Shown one piece after another: positions 30,915 through 37,719 of a stretch of DNA of 37,719 nucleotides. Both the position numbers and the translations under genes were made by a program. Position 1 is the stretch's first letter; every line of letters starts with the position of its first letter. The notes below the pieces were generated by a model. The model did no database searches. It was not told the DNA's origin and saw nothing but the letters and a program-made list of their open reading frames with translations. The stretch is from the NCBI GenBank assembly GCA_900552125.1, contig URYK01000028.1, positions 1-37,719 on the forward strand, written 5' to 3'. Source of the stretch: an uncultured Solobacterium sp. (GTDB lineage Bacteria; Bacillota_I; Bacilli_A; Erysipelotrichales; Erysipelotrichaceae).

Positions 30915-31776
30915 ATTCAATTGGCTGCTGATAAAATTTCCCCTCAACCGCTTCTGTTTTAGTGACATTCACAAAACTTGTCTGATCAATTTCACGAATT
31001 CTTGTGACTAATCCCTTTACATTTTGTGAATCGATTACTGTGTACAACATTGTTCTTGGACGTCCATAATACGTACCAATTCCTTCTAATCTTGTAACAC
31101 CATGATGCGTAGAGTTCTGAATTTCTTCAATAACGATATCTGGATTACTAGTTACAATAAATAAAGTCATACGTTTATATCGAGTATGGACAAAGTTAAT
31201 AACCTGTGTTGAACAGAACTGGAAGATAATAGAATACAAGGCCGCATTCCATCCAAACAAATATCCAGCCGCTACAAGCATAACACCATTCATTGCCAGA
31301 ATATAGTTCCATGCAGGCTGATTTGTATGTTTAGATATCCACATGGCAATAAAATCTGTACCACCACTGCTCGCATTTCCTCGTAACGCAATACCTAAGG
31401 CAACCCCTTGTAAGATACCTCCAAATACAGTTATCAATAAGATATCTTCTGTAATATTTGTCGTAGGTATGATTTCTACAAATACACCTGTTAATACAAT
31501 CATCACACAGGAATACATCGTAAACTTTTTCCCTACTGTTTTATAACCAATATACGCAGGTATAGCATTTAACGTAAAGTTCACTAAAGAATAAGGAATC
31601 TCAGTATTAAAATATTGTTGAGCAAAACGTTGAATAAAAACTGTTAACCCTGTAAAACCACCTGGAAATAACCCTCCGGCATTGATAAACGTATTGATAT
31701 TAATAGCGCAAAGAAGAGAACCTACAATAACACATAGAATCGTAATAAAGTCTTTTGCTGTTATTTTCATGCTCAT
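30913..31776 (-). CDS. YitT-family membrane protein with C-terminal DUF2179 domain
   Basis: 287 residues. Membrane part with NTFINAGGLFPGGFTGLTVF and GIALRGNASSGGTDFIAM, the paired glycine-rich YitT motifs, followed by a cytoplasmic DUF2179 domain (residues about 210-280: LFIVTSNPDIVIEEIQNSTH, GVTRLEGIGTY, NVTKTEAVEG). DUF2179 resembles a small regulatory ligand-binding fold. Role unknown. GAGGGGG lies 7 nt before the ATG at 31776. Divergent from the asparagine synthetase homologue. Confidence 0.9.
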   Translation of the reverse strand: MSMKITAKDFITILCVIVGSLLCAININTFINAGGLFPGGFTGLTVFIQRFAQQYFNTEIPYSLVNFTLNAIPAYIGYKTVGKKFTMYSCVMIVLTGVFVEIIPTTNITEDILLITVFGGILQGVALGIALRGNASSGGTDFIAMWISKHTNQPAWNYILAMNGVMLVAAGYLFGWNAALYSIIFQFCSTQVINFVHTRYKRMTLFIVTSNPDIVIEEIQNSTHHGVTRLEGIGTYYGRPRTMLYTVIDSQNVKGLVTRIREIDQTSFVNVTKTEAVEGKFYQQPIE

Positions 31777-31878
31777 CACTATACCCCCTCGGTTTTTCTA
31801 AACATGCTTATTATACTATCTTTTTTCTTTCATGCAACACTTTTTATAATACTTTTTTATCTTCCTTCATACAATTTT

Positions 31879-33594
31879 ATGAAGGGAGTGATTATTATTA
31901 AACAATTTTCTACCGTTGCCTTCATTAATGAAGACCATACCTTAGATATACACAGTTTTAACGCTAAAAGTATAAAGGAAGATAATAGATTATATTCTAT
32001 TTATGCTGAAGGAGAATTATATAATGAAGAAGAGGTGTGTACAAAATTAAAGAGCTATGGATATTCAAATCCTGAAAGCATAGAAGAAATTATATTATTT
32101 GCCTATCTGATATGGAAAGAAAAAGCCATGCAGTATTTAGAAGGTGCTTATTTCTTTGTTATTCATACAGATGATTTCCTATTTTGTGCAAAAGATCCAT
32201 TAGGACTTCGTCCTCTCTATTACCATAAACAGGAAAATCGTATCTGTATCAGTAATTCTATTGACCAACTATTAAAAATCGCAAAACAGAAACCGATTTT
32301 ATCTAGAGAAGGTATACTAGAGCTATTTGCCTTTGGTCCTGGCTGTAGCGAACACAAGACTCTATATAAAAAAATTTTATCTTTACCCATGGGGTCCTAT
32401 CTTCGAATTGACCATCAAGGAGTAAAAACAGAAACATACTATGAATTAAAGGCTCATCCCCATACTGATGATTTATCAACTACGATACAAACCATACATG
32501 ATTTAGTTACTGATTCTATTCACCAGCAAACCAAAAACTGCGAGGCTAGTTTTTTATCCGGAGGACTTGATTCAAGCATTATTACCAGCATTGCCTCAAA
32601 AAAACAGTCTTTATGGAGAACATACTCATTAGATTATGAAGGCAATGAAGAAAATTTTAAAAGCAATTCTTATCAGGTTTCTCTTGATCATACGTACATT
32701 TCAGAAATGCTTCTTCACAGCAATACTCAGCATACTTCTTTACAAATCACTCAAAAAGAACTTATTACATTATTAGATGATGCATTAATTGCTCGTCAAG
32801 TTCCAGGAATGGCAGATATTGATTCCAGTTTATTATGGCTATGTCAAAATGTTGCCAAACAAGATAAAGTAATATTAAGCGGTGAATGTGCTGATGAATT
32901 TTTTGGCGGATATCCATGGTTTTATCAGGAACATTTAAGAGATATTGAATCTTTCCCTTGGCTAAAATCCACAAAAGAACGTATTTCTCTGCTTCATGAT
33001 TCCTATAAATCTTTACCATTTGAAGAGTATATCTCTCAATCTTATCAAAACACTATTTCCAAAATTGAGTCTTTGCCTGAAGATACAAAAGAAGATATAA
33101 ACGCAAGAAAACATACAATACTATGTATTCATTGGTTTATGCAAACTCTAGTCGCTAGACAAGTCTATATGGGAAATGCTGCTGGTGTAAATATTCGCGC
33201 CCCATTCGCCAATGTAAAACTCTTAGAATATGTATATAATATTCCATGGAAAATGAAATTTTTAAATCAGGAAGAAAAAGGAATCTTAAGAGAGGCTTTT
33301 GCCTCTGAATTACCTGAAAGCATAGCCCATCGAAAGAAAAATCCTTTTCCTAAAACGCATAATCCTCAATATGCAGAATTAATCAGTCAGCTTCTACAAG
33401 AGCGATACGATGACCCTGATAGTCCTTTACACATCTTATTTGATGATTGTAAGCTAAAAGAACTTATCTCATCAAAAGGCGACAGTTTTAAACTTCCATG
33501 GTATGGTCAATTAATGAGTGGTCCTCAGTTACTAGCATATCTATATCAGATTGATCAATGGATCATACGTTATGATATTGAAATAGAAAAATGA
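31879..33594 (+). CDS. Asparagine synthetase B homologue with an inactive glutaminase domain
   Basis: About 570 residues. The C-terminal synthetase domain is intact: pyrophosphate loop SFLSGGLDSSIITS and VILSGECADEFFGGYPWF. The N-terminal class II amidotransferase domain is present (YAEGELYNEEEV, KDPLGLRPLYYH) but lacks the Cys2 nucleophile: the family starts MCGI, here the start reads KQFSTVAFIN. The usual NGE of the glutamine site is EGE. It may use free ammonia or amidate another substrate. The start is unusual: AAGGGAG at 31882-31888 points to an ATT at 31897 (8 nt) rather than to ATG 31879, which has no ribosome site. I give the first plausible canonical start. Confidence 0.85.
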   Translation: MKGVIIIKQFSTVAFINEDHTLDIHSFNAKSIKEDNRLYSIYAEGELYNEEEVCTKLKSYGYSNPESIEEIILFAYLIWKEKAMQYLEGAYFFVIHTDDFLFCAKDPLGLRPLYYHKQENRICISNSIDQLLKIAKQKPILSREGILELFAFGPGCSEHKTLYKKILSLPMGSYLRIDHQGVKTETYYELKAHPHTDDLSTTIQTIHDLVTDSIHQQTKNCEASFLSGGLDSSIITSIASKKQSLWRTYSLDYEGNEENFKSNSYQVSLDHTYISEMLLHSNTQHTSLQITQKELITLLDDALIARQVPGMADIDSSLLWLCQNVAKQDKVILSGECADEFFGGYPWFYQEHLRDIESFPWLKSTKERISLLHDSYKSLPFEEYISQSYQNTISKIESLPEDTKEDINARKHTILCIHWFMQTLVARQVYMGNAAGVNIRAPFANVKLLEYVYNIPWKMKFLNQEEKGILREAFASELPESIAHRKKNPFPKTHNPQYAELISQLLQERYDDPDSPLHILFDDCKLKELISSKGDSFKLPWYGQLMSGPQLLAYLYQIDQWIIRYDIEIEK

Positions 33595-33615
33595 AACAGC
33601 CCTAACACTGTTTCA
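33586..33615 (-). terminator. Intrinsic terminator of rmuC
   Basis: On the minus strand TGAAACAG-TGTTAGGG-CTGTTTCA followed by TTTTTC. It overlaps the stop codons of both convergent genes. Confidence 0.75.
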
Positions 33616-34698
33616 CTCATCTAACTGAACCTCCTGTATTTCTTCAAACCTGCGCACCATTTTATTCGCTGTAATTTGCAGCTGACGCATATCTTCATAG
33701 ACCTTTTCAAAATCATTACTAACAGTTTGATAACGCTTATGAAAACGTTCAAATTCTACCTGTAAAAGTTTTAACTCTTTTACAATCTGATCTATATGTT
33801 CATTTCTTTTTACACCAATATAAATAGAGCGAATTGCGGTGATGTAGGCCATTAATGTAGTTGGAGAGACCATATAAACCTTTTGTTCAAACGAATATTT
33901 AACTAATTCATCCATTGTTCCATAAATATAAGCATATACTGCCTCTGCAGGTATAAACATATAAGCAAACTCTTCTGTTTCCTGTGGTATGATATATTTT
34001 TCAGAAATAGCTCGTATATGCTTTTTAACATCCTGCTGAAATTGTGCCTGTGCCTTATTCTTTTCCTGTGTATTTTCCGCATTCGTGATGCGATTATAAT
34101 TCTCTAAAGGAAATTTGGAATCAATACAAATTAGTTTCATCGCATTTCCACCAAATAAAACAGCATCAGCTATCGTACCATTGCTGAGACGATATTGTTT
34201 TTGATAACGATGATGATCATTTCCCATTACATTTTCTAATAAGCTATATAATTCAATTTCACCAAAGATACCTCTTGTCTTTTTATCATTTAAGATAGCC
34301 TGTAATGAAAGTATAGAAGATGATATTTCTTTCATATTTTGCTGACCCTCATCTAACTTGCCCATCTGCTGTAAAATTTTCGCAAACACCTGTGAAGTAG
34401 TCTGATAGCCATGATGTAGGTTTTCATTTACTGTTAATTCTAAATGATTCATCTTCTGTTCTACATTCTCATGAAGGGACTGTAAATCCGTTTTCATAAG
34501 CTGAGAAATTTGGGTCTGCAAAACCATGAGCTGATTTGTCCATTGCTGCTGCATACGCTGCATATCTTCTCTTTGAACATTTAATTCTCTCATAATCTTA
34601 TCATCATTTGTTTTATGCTGAATCGGGCGCATCAGTATAAAAAAGATAATCATCACAACAACGCATAATAATAAAAATAGTAGTAAAATAATTTCCAT
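33613..34698 (-). CDS. rmuC: RmuC-family DNA recombination protein
   Basis: 361 residues. N-terminal membrane helix (ILLLFLLLCVVVMIIFFILM), a coiled coil (about 35-130, rich in Gln, Met and Leu), then the RmuC nuclease-like domain: KKTRGIFGEIELYSLLENVM, ADAVLFGG, ICIDSKFPLENY and EEFAYMFIPAEAVYAYI. E. coli RmuC limits inversion at short inverted repeats; the fold is restriction-endonuclease-like, with E and D-x-K residues visible in GEIEL and DSKFP. ATG follows GGAGG. Its neighbour upstream is comK. Confidence 0.93.
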   Translation of the reverse strand: MEIILLLFLLLCVVVMIIFFILMRPIQHKTNDDKIMRELNVQREDMQRMQQQWTNQLMVLQTQISQLMKTDLQSLHENVEQKMNHLELTVNENLHHGYQTTSQVFAKILQQMGKLDEGQQNMKEISSSILSLQAILNDKKTRGIFGEIELYSLLENVMGNDHHRYQKQYRLSNGTIADAVLFGGNAMKLICIDSKFPLENYNRITNAENTQEKNKAQAQFQQDVKKHIRAISEKYIIPQETEEFAYMFIPAEAVYAYIYGTMDELVKYSFEQKVYMVSPTTLMAYITAIRSIYIGVKRNEHIDQIVKELKLLQVEFERFHKRYQTVSNDFEKVYEDMRQLQITANKMVRRFEEIQEVQLDE

Positions 34699-34741
34699 AA
34701 ATACCTCCGCTGCTAGTATTATAGCACATAGACGTTTATTT

Positions 34742-35161
34742 TTAATTTGTTAAACCTAATAAGTGAAGATATTGTATACACTGTTTCATGCTTAATCGTA
34801 TCGTGCGTATATCAATTAAAATATCCAGACTGCTATGATCAAGAAAGATTATTCGACTCCCTTTTTTTCTTCTCTCTACTTTATAAATAGCACGATAATT
34901 GATCCAGATACATTCTAAATGCTTAAATCCTTTAGTAGGAAAAAAGATATCTTTATAGCTTTCTGATACAAGGATAGGTATTCTTCGATGTATATTTAAA
35001 TGCCATTCAGCCGCTTTTCTTCTTCCCTCCCATGTACTTCCATTTTCAAGACACATAGTATCTAATACATGTAAAACCGTATCATCTATTATTTGTACAA
35101 TATGATTATTCTGTACAATCTTACATTTCTTCAATTCATATCTGCATATATAATGAATCAT
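34742..35161 (-). CDS. comK: ComK-like competence transcription factor
   Basis: 139 residues. The core matches B. subtilis ComK in order: CLENGSTWEGRRKAAEWHL (CRxFGSSYAGRKAGT), RRIPILVSESYKDIFFPTKG (KPPIMVDPSNQIFLFPT), ECIWINYRAIYKVE (CGWISHVHVKEF), and SRIIFLDHSSLDILIDI before a helical stretch with SMKQCIQYL. ComK activates DNA-uptake and recombination genes at AAAA-N5-TTTT boxes. This protein is about 50 residues shorter than Bacillus ComK, chiefly at the C-terminus. I found no clean K-box in its own upstream region. GGGGAGAG precedes the ATG. Identification rests on motif order; function in this organism is inferred. Confidence 0.8.
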   Translation of the reverse strand: MIHYICRYELKKCKIVQNNHIVQIIDDTVLHVLDTMCLENGSTWEGRRKAAEWHLNIHRRIPILVSESYKDIFFPTKGFKHLECIWINYRAIYKVERRKKGSRIIFLDHSSLDILIDIRTIRLSMKQCIQYLHLLGLTN

Positions 35162-35265
35162 AAACTCTCCCCTTTCTCATTATTTTTACCATAAGGCATA
35201 AAATAGAAAGTAAAAAGTATACAAATCTGCAGTTTTATTTTAGAAAATGTAAAAAACGTATAAAA

Positions 35266-35300
35266 TAACAAAAACACCTAGCCCATTGAGGTTAGATGTT
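35266..35300 (-). terminator. Intrinsic terminator of the cold-shock gene
   Basis: On the minus strand AACATCTAACC pairs with GGCTAGGTGTT (one mismatch, one G-U) followed by TTTGTTATTTT. Confidence 0.75.
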
Positions 35301-35312
35301 TCCTTTGCTTTT

Positions 35313-35522
35313 CTACTGGTTAACTGTTACGTTATCAGCCTGTAAGCCACGATCACCTTCGATGATATTGAAACCTACACTCTGTCCTTCTTCTAAAGTT
35401 TTAAACCCTCTAGACTTAATTGCAGTGAAATGGACAAACACATCTTTGTTTGTTGCATCATCCGTGATGAATCCAAATCCCTTATCTGCGTTAAACCATT
35501 TTACTTTACCTGTACTAATCAT
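35313..35522 (-). CDS. Cold-shock protein (CspA/CspB family)
   Basis: 69 residues, complete cold-shock domain. RNA-binding motifs are present: [15 protein letters not shown] (RNP1, KGFGFI) and DVFVHFTAI (RNP2, VFVHF). It binds single-stranded RNA and DNA and acts as an RNA chaperone. AGGAGG lies 7 nt before the ATG. The gene has its own promoter and a leader of about 130 nt, as is common for csp genes whose mRNA stability and translation respond to cold. Confidence 0.97.
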   Translation of the reverse strand: MISTGKVKWFNADKGFGFITDDATNKDVFVHFTAIKSRGFKTLEEGQSVGFNIIEGDRGLQADNVTVNQ

Positions 35523-35658
35523 TGTAGTACCTCCTTCTTATATTTGTAAAGAAGGTCACTTATAAATAAAAACATTGATAATAGCTTTTATACATTCAGT
35601 GACTATTTCGCTAATACCAATGATATTTTTGAAAATTATTACTTCTTTGCATACATAC

Positions 35659-35686
35659 ATAATAACACATATAAATATTAAAGCAA
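35659..35686 (-). promoter_or_regulatory. Promoter of the cold-shock gene
   Basis: On the minus strand TTGCTT (35686-35681), 16 bp, TATTAT (35664-35659). It predicts a 5' leader of about 130 nt before the csp start. Confidence 0.6.
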
Positions 35687-35754
35687 GCTTTATTTTAATT
35701 ATTTCATTATAGGGCAAATAACCTAACGGATACCAGCTTTATTAAAATTTCATT

Positions 35755-35979
35755 CTATGGAACAATCCATGGCAGAATATCCAAAATTGTTTCAAGAATT
35801 TCCCCTTGTCTCTCGCCTTTTTCCTTTTCCCTTGCCACATACGCTATCTGATCTTTATTAAATCCTTCCTTCATTAAATCCTCTACTTCTTCCTTCGAAA
35901 GATATTTATTAATTAGTTTATCTTGCTCTTCTTACTTAACCAAGGGTTCATTGTTTTGAGGTAATTTTGTTTTTTTCAT
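35755..35979 (-). pseudogene. Small gene interrupted by an in-frame TAA
   Basis: ATG at 35979 has GGAG 9 nt upstream and reads MKKTKLPQNNEPLVK, then TAA (35934-35932). The same frame continues for 59 codons (EEQDKLINKYLSKEEVEDLM, KEGFNKDQIAYVAREKEKGE, then ILETILDILPWIVP) to a TAG. The uninterrupted, charged, helix-rich character on both sides, and a stop one base from GAA (Glu), argue for a nonsense mutation in a 74-residue protein. I do not recognise the family. Possible alternatives are a sequencing error or re-initiation at the internal ATG. Confidence 0.55.
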
Positions 35980-36096
35980 ATATTCCATCTCCTTTCAATA
36001 AATGATTTGAAACCCCTCTCTATCTACTTTTAATATAGCACAATATAGTATTTCTTTCTATATCAAAATATGTCTTTTGTATGTTAAAATCTGCTA

Positions 36097-36131
36097 TAAA
36101 AAAAGCTGAGAGGGCATTTCCTTTCAGCTTT
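36097..36131 (-). terminator. Intrinsic terminator of the ridA-like gene
   Basis: On the minus strand AAAGCTGA pairs with TCAGCTTT, with an inner AGG/CCT, followed by a TTTTTT run. Confidence 0.85.
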
Positions 36132-36145
36132 CCTTTGCCTATTTC

Positions 36146-36613
36146 TTAGCAGCATCCTCCATCGCAGCCACCACCACAGCTAGAGCAGCCACCTTCTTGT
36201 GCAGCTAACTGCTGTTCATAAACTAATGTATCAATAACGATGCATTCAATTTCAACTTTTACATCTTTAGGTAATCGAGCAACCTGTACACAGCTTCTTG
36301 CTGGATATGGTTCTTCTAAATAGCTTCCGTATACTTCATTTAGTTTATCGAAGTCATTTAGATCACTCACAAAGATAGTTGTTTTTACGATATGTTTATA
36401 ATCTAATCCCATATCTGCTAAAACAGCTTTAATGTTTTTCATTACCTGATGAGTCTGTTCTTCAATTGTAGTTCCTACTACATCTCCTGTTTCAGGATCC
36501 AAAGGAACCTGTCCGCTTAAATAAACGAAGTCTCCTAATTTAACTGCTGGAGAGTAAGGTCCTAAAGCCTTTGGTGCATTTTCTGGTTTAATTGCTTTTA
36601 AAAATACGTTCAT
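36146..36613 (-). CDS. RidA/YjgF-family protein with a cysteine-rich C-terminal tail
   Basis: 155 residues. Residues 1-128 are a complete RidA domain: PKALGPYSPAVKLGDFVYLS, GQVPLDPETGDVVG, the subunit-interface NIKAVLADMGLDYKHIVK, TIFVSDLNDFDKLNEVY and the active-site Arg in PYPARSCVQVARLPKDVKVE. RidA enzymes hydrolyse reactive enamine/imine intermediates from PLP enzymes and form trimers. After the usual end (IECIVIDT) there is a 27-residue extension finishing in EGGCSSCGGGCDGGCC, which holds five Cys in a Gly-rich context. Such a tail could bind metal or sense redox state. AGGAGG precedes the ATG. Confidence 0.92.
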   Translation of the reverse strand: MNVFLKAIKPENAPKALGPYSPAVKLGDFVYLSGQVPLDPETGDVVGTTIEEQTHQVMKNIKAVLADMGLDYKHIVKTTIFVSDLNDFDKLNEVYGSYLEEPYPARSCVQVARLPKDVKVEIECIVIDTLVYEQQLAAQEGGCSSCGGGCDGGCC

Positions 36614-36627
36614 GTTATCCTCCTAAT

Positions 36628-36760
36628 AAATCATCTTCGATTTGTGATAAATCTTTTTTCTTTTCTTATAACTATGTCATAAATAACCTCATAGTTACTG
36701 ACTCTTCGCCCTAGTCTTTATTATAAACAAAAATGGAAAAAATTCAATCACTATGCGTCT
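36628..36760 (-). promoter_or_regulatory. Promoter and structured leader of the ridA-like gene
   Basis: On the minus strand TTGAAT, 16 bp, TATAAT (near 36750-36720) is followed by a leader with several dyads: GACT/AGTC (36700-36716), an 8-bp TAACTATG/CATAGTTA (36669-36697), and two overlapping alternatives, GATTT-AAATC (36653-36639) and AAATC-GATTT (36643-36628), that share one arm. The second alternative lies directly before the ribosome site. No known riboswitch class is recognised. Confidence 0.4.
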
Positions 36761-36853
36761 ATTTTCAGCTTTTCCTTTTTCCAAAAATTCACAATCGCAG
36801 AATCTGTATAAATGTCTATCACATGTTCACAATAATGTCAGGAGGTAAGAAAA

Positions 36854-37099
36854 ATGAAAAAACAAAAATCAAATAAAAAGACGCGTTTCGTTGCTGCTCG
36901 TCGTAATACCGATGGTACTTTAAGTGAATTTAAAGATAACAGCGGTAAAGTTTATGACTATGAACAAGCATTAGAAGCAGTTGAACAAGGTATGATTGAA
37001 AATGCACTTCCTTTTACAGGACGTGATGGTGCTCGTCATATCCGTGGAATGAATGACGGAGACGAATCCACAAACCTTAAAAACTTAAAAGAATTCTAA
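36854..37099 (+). CDS. DUF3892-like small protein
   Basis: 81 residues, basic N-terminus (KKQKSNKKTRFVAARRNTDG), then LSEFKDNSGKVYDYEQALEAVEQGMIENALPFTGRDG. The pattern of a variable strand, a turn with DG, and a later GRDG-x-x-HIRG string fits the DUF3892 family of small conserved proteins of unknown function. A strong AGGAGGT site precedes the ATG. It is flanked by minus-strand genes and ends at a bidirectional terminator, so it is a single-gene unit. Confidence 0.7.
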   Translation: MKKQKSNKKTRFVAARRNTDGTLSEFKDNSGKVYDYEQALEAVEQGMIENALPFTGRDGARHIRGMNDGDESTNLKNLKEF

Positions 37100-37150
37100 A
37101 GGAAGATGGCTTTAATGAAATAGAAAAAGCCTTGTAGAAAGACAAAATGA

Positions 37151-37205
37151 AAAGACAATGGTCACACAGTATAAATTATACTGTCATGAAACATTGTCTT
37201 TTTTA
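37151..37205 (+). terminator. Bidirectional terminator with nested palindrome
   Basis: AAAGACAATG pairs with CATTGTCTTT and a second perfect stem ACAGTATAA/TTATACTGT lies inside it; TTTTTT follows on the plus strand and TTTTC on the minus. It separates the DUF3892 gene from the convergent M23 peptidase gene. Confidence 0.85.
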
Positions 37206-37227
37206 GTCCTTCTTTATCAAAAATAAC

Positions 37228-37719
37228 TTATAGCCAGTAGTTTTCTGGACGTTCTCTACATGGCGCAGAACCGCATGCATTTGGATTATTCGCATCCCAG
37301 CCTGTACCAAATGTCATATCACCTGTCGTATTATATATGCTCAATGCTTCACTCATTGTCATATTTCCAACTCGAATGATTTCCACATGGCAATGATTTC
37401 CAAGACTCCAGCCTGAATTACCTGAATACCCCATGACCTGTCCTTGTTCTACTTTTTGATTAACTGAAACCCGCTACTGAAGTCAAATGGCAGAATGGCA
37501 TTGCATATACTACACCATTTACCCTTGTCAGCAGCAACACATTATTGCCCCCACCGATTGGGACACCGCAATCACTATATCCATTCTTACTCCCCGAATA
37601 AGTATGAATAATGATTCCATTTGCTGGTGCTACTACTGGTATATTAATACGATTGCCTGTAGAAAAATCCATTCCCATGTGACCTCCACCGCCTGGATAA
37701 TGCCATGTACCTGCTTCAT
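37228..37719 (-). pseudogene. M23-family peptidoglycan endopeptidase, frameshifted and cut by window edge
   Basis: The minus-strand frame enters from the window edge with EAGTWHYPGGGGHMGMDFS, the first zinc motif (H-x-x-x-D of LytM/M23). It continues with NIPVVAPANGIIIHTYSG and NNVLLLTRVNGVVYAM PFCHLTSVA. At a GGG run (37470-37472) the frame breaks: one G fewer would read on as VSVNQKVEQGQVMGYSGNSG and join the second part, GNHCHVEIIRVG, which carries the H-x-H motif. All zinc ligands are therefore encoded, but in two frames. The enzyme would cleave peptide cross-bridges in cell wall. Either a real one-base insertion or a sequencing error. Confidence 0.82.

Noticed and set aside
31804..31878. 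Upstream ATG giving the asparagine synthetase homologue a hydrophobic N-terminal extension
   Set aside because: No ribosome site, the extension is Phe/Leu-rich noncoding-like sequence, and amidotransferase domains start close to residue 1.
35162..35265. ComK box (AAAA-N5-TTTT) upstream of comK
   Set aside because: Several A- and T-runs exist but none with the right spacing; autoregulation cannot be claimed.
1..37719. CRISPR arrays, tRNA, rRNA, prophage or integrative element
   Set aside because: No regularly spaced repeats, no cloverleaf or rRNA sequence, and no integrase or phage structural genes were seen; the only mobile element is the partial IS at the left edge.

Overview
This is an AT-rich chromosomal segment of a low-GC Firmicute. 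The best fit is a spore-forming member of the Erysipelotrichaceae (Clostridium innocuum-like), inferred from gene content only. Reasons: strong Shine-Dalgarno sites, many intrinsic terminators, clear gerE and gerM spore genes, RNase HIII, MutS2, a ComK homologue, and a gene order that still echoes the Bacillus rnhC-cvpA-mutS2-uvrC-gerE-gerM-ysnB neighbourhood. Nearly all genes lie on the minus strand. The left edge cuts an insertion sequence and the right edge cuts a frameshifted M23 peptidase gene. I see no tRNA, rRNA, CRISPR array or prophage.

Layout. 1-660: 3' end of an IS6/IS240-like element. 908-5206: F420-ligase-like protein, YfcE-type phosphoesterase, GerM, a VanY-fold lipoprotein that has lost its zinc site, and GerE. 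5255-11442: uvrC, mutS2, an orphan ORF and cvpA, divergent from rnhC. 11458-14586: lspA-rluD-rhomboid-dCMP deaminase operon; the rhomboid has lost its catalytic residues. 14708-19611: two adjacent PadR-controlled operons, one with two DUF2812 membrane proteins and one with a HAAS/DUF1700 protein plus a small membrane protein. 19634-22392: dUTPase, a TSCPD protein, and an EetB/EetA-like pair with two FMN-binding-like lipoproteins, which resembles a flavin-based extracellular electron transfer locus. 22564-31776: glycerol kinase with a cre site, two YitT proteins, a HAD hydrolase, a MATE exporter behind a terminator-containing leader, a MocR regulator divergent from an ECF S component, Tag and a Gfo/Idh/MocA oxidoreductase. 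31879-37719: a glutaminase-dead asparagine synthetase homologue, RmuC, ComK, cold-shock protein, a nonsense-interrupted small gene, RidA with a cysteine-rich tail, a DUF3892 protein and the broken M23 peptidase.

The window is mostly housekeeping, but three proteins keep the fold of an enzyme while losing key catalytic residues: the VanY-like protein between gerE and gerM, the rhomboid, and the amidotransferase half of the asparagine synthetase homologue. The most interesting regulatory structures are the PadR promoter, where one operator fills the -35/-10 spacer and a second palindrome separates the ribosome site from the start codon, and the MATE leader, where a dedicated promoter is followed by a strong terminator hairpin just before the ribosome site. 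All functions are inferred by reading motifs; no database search was run.
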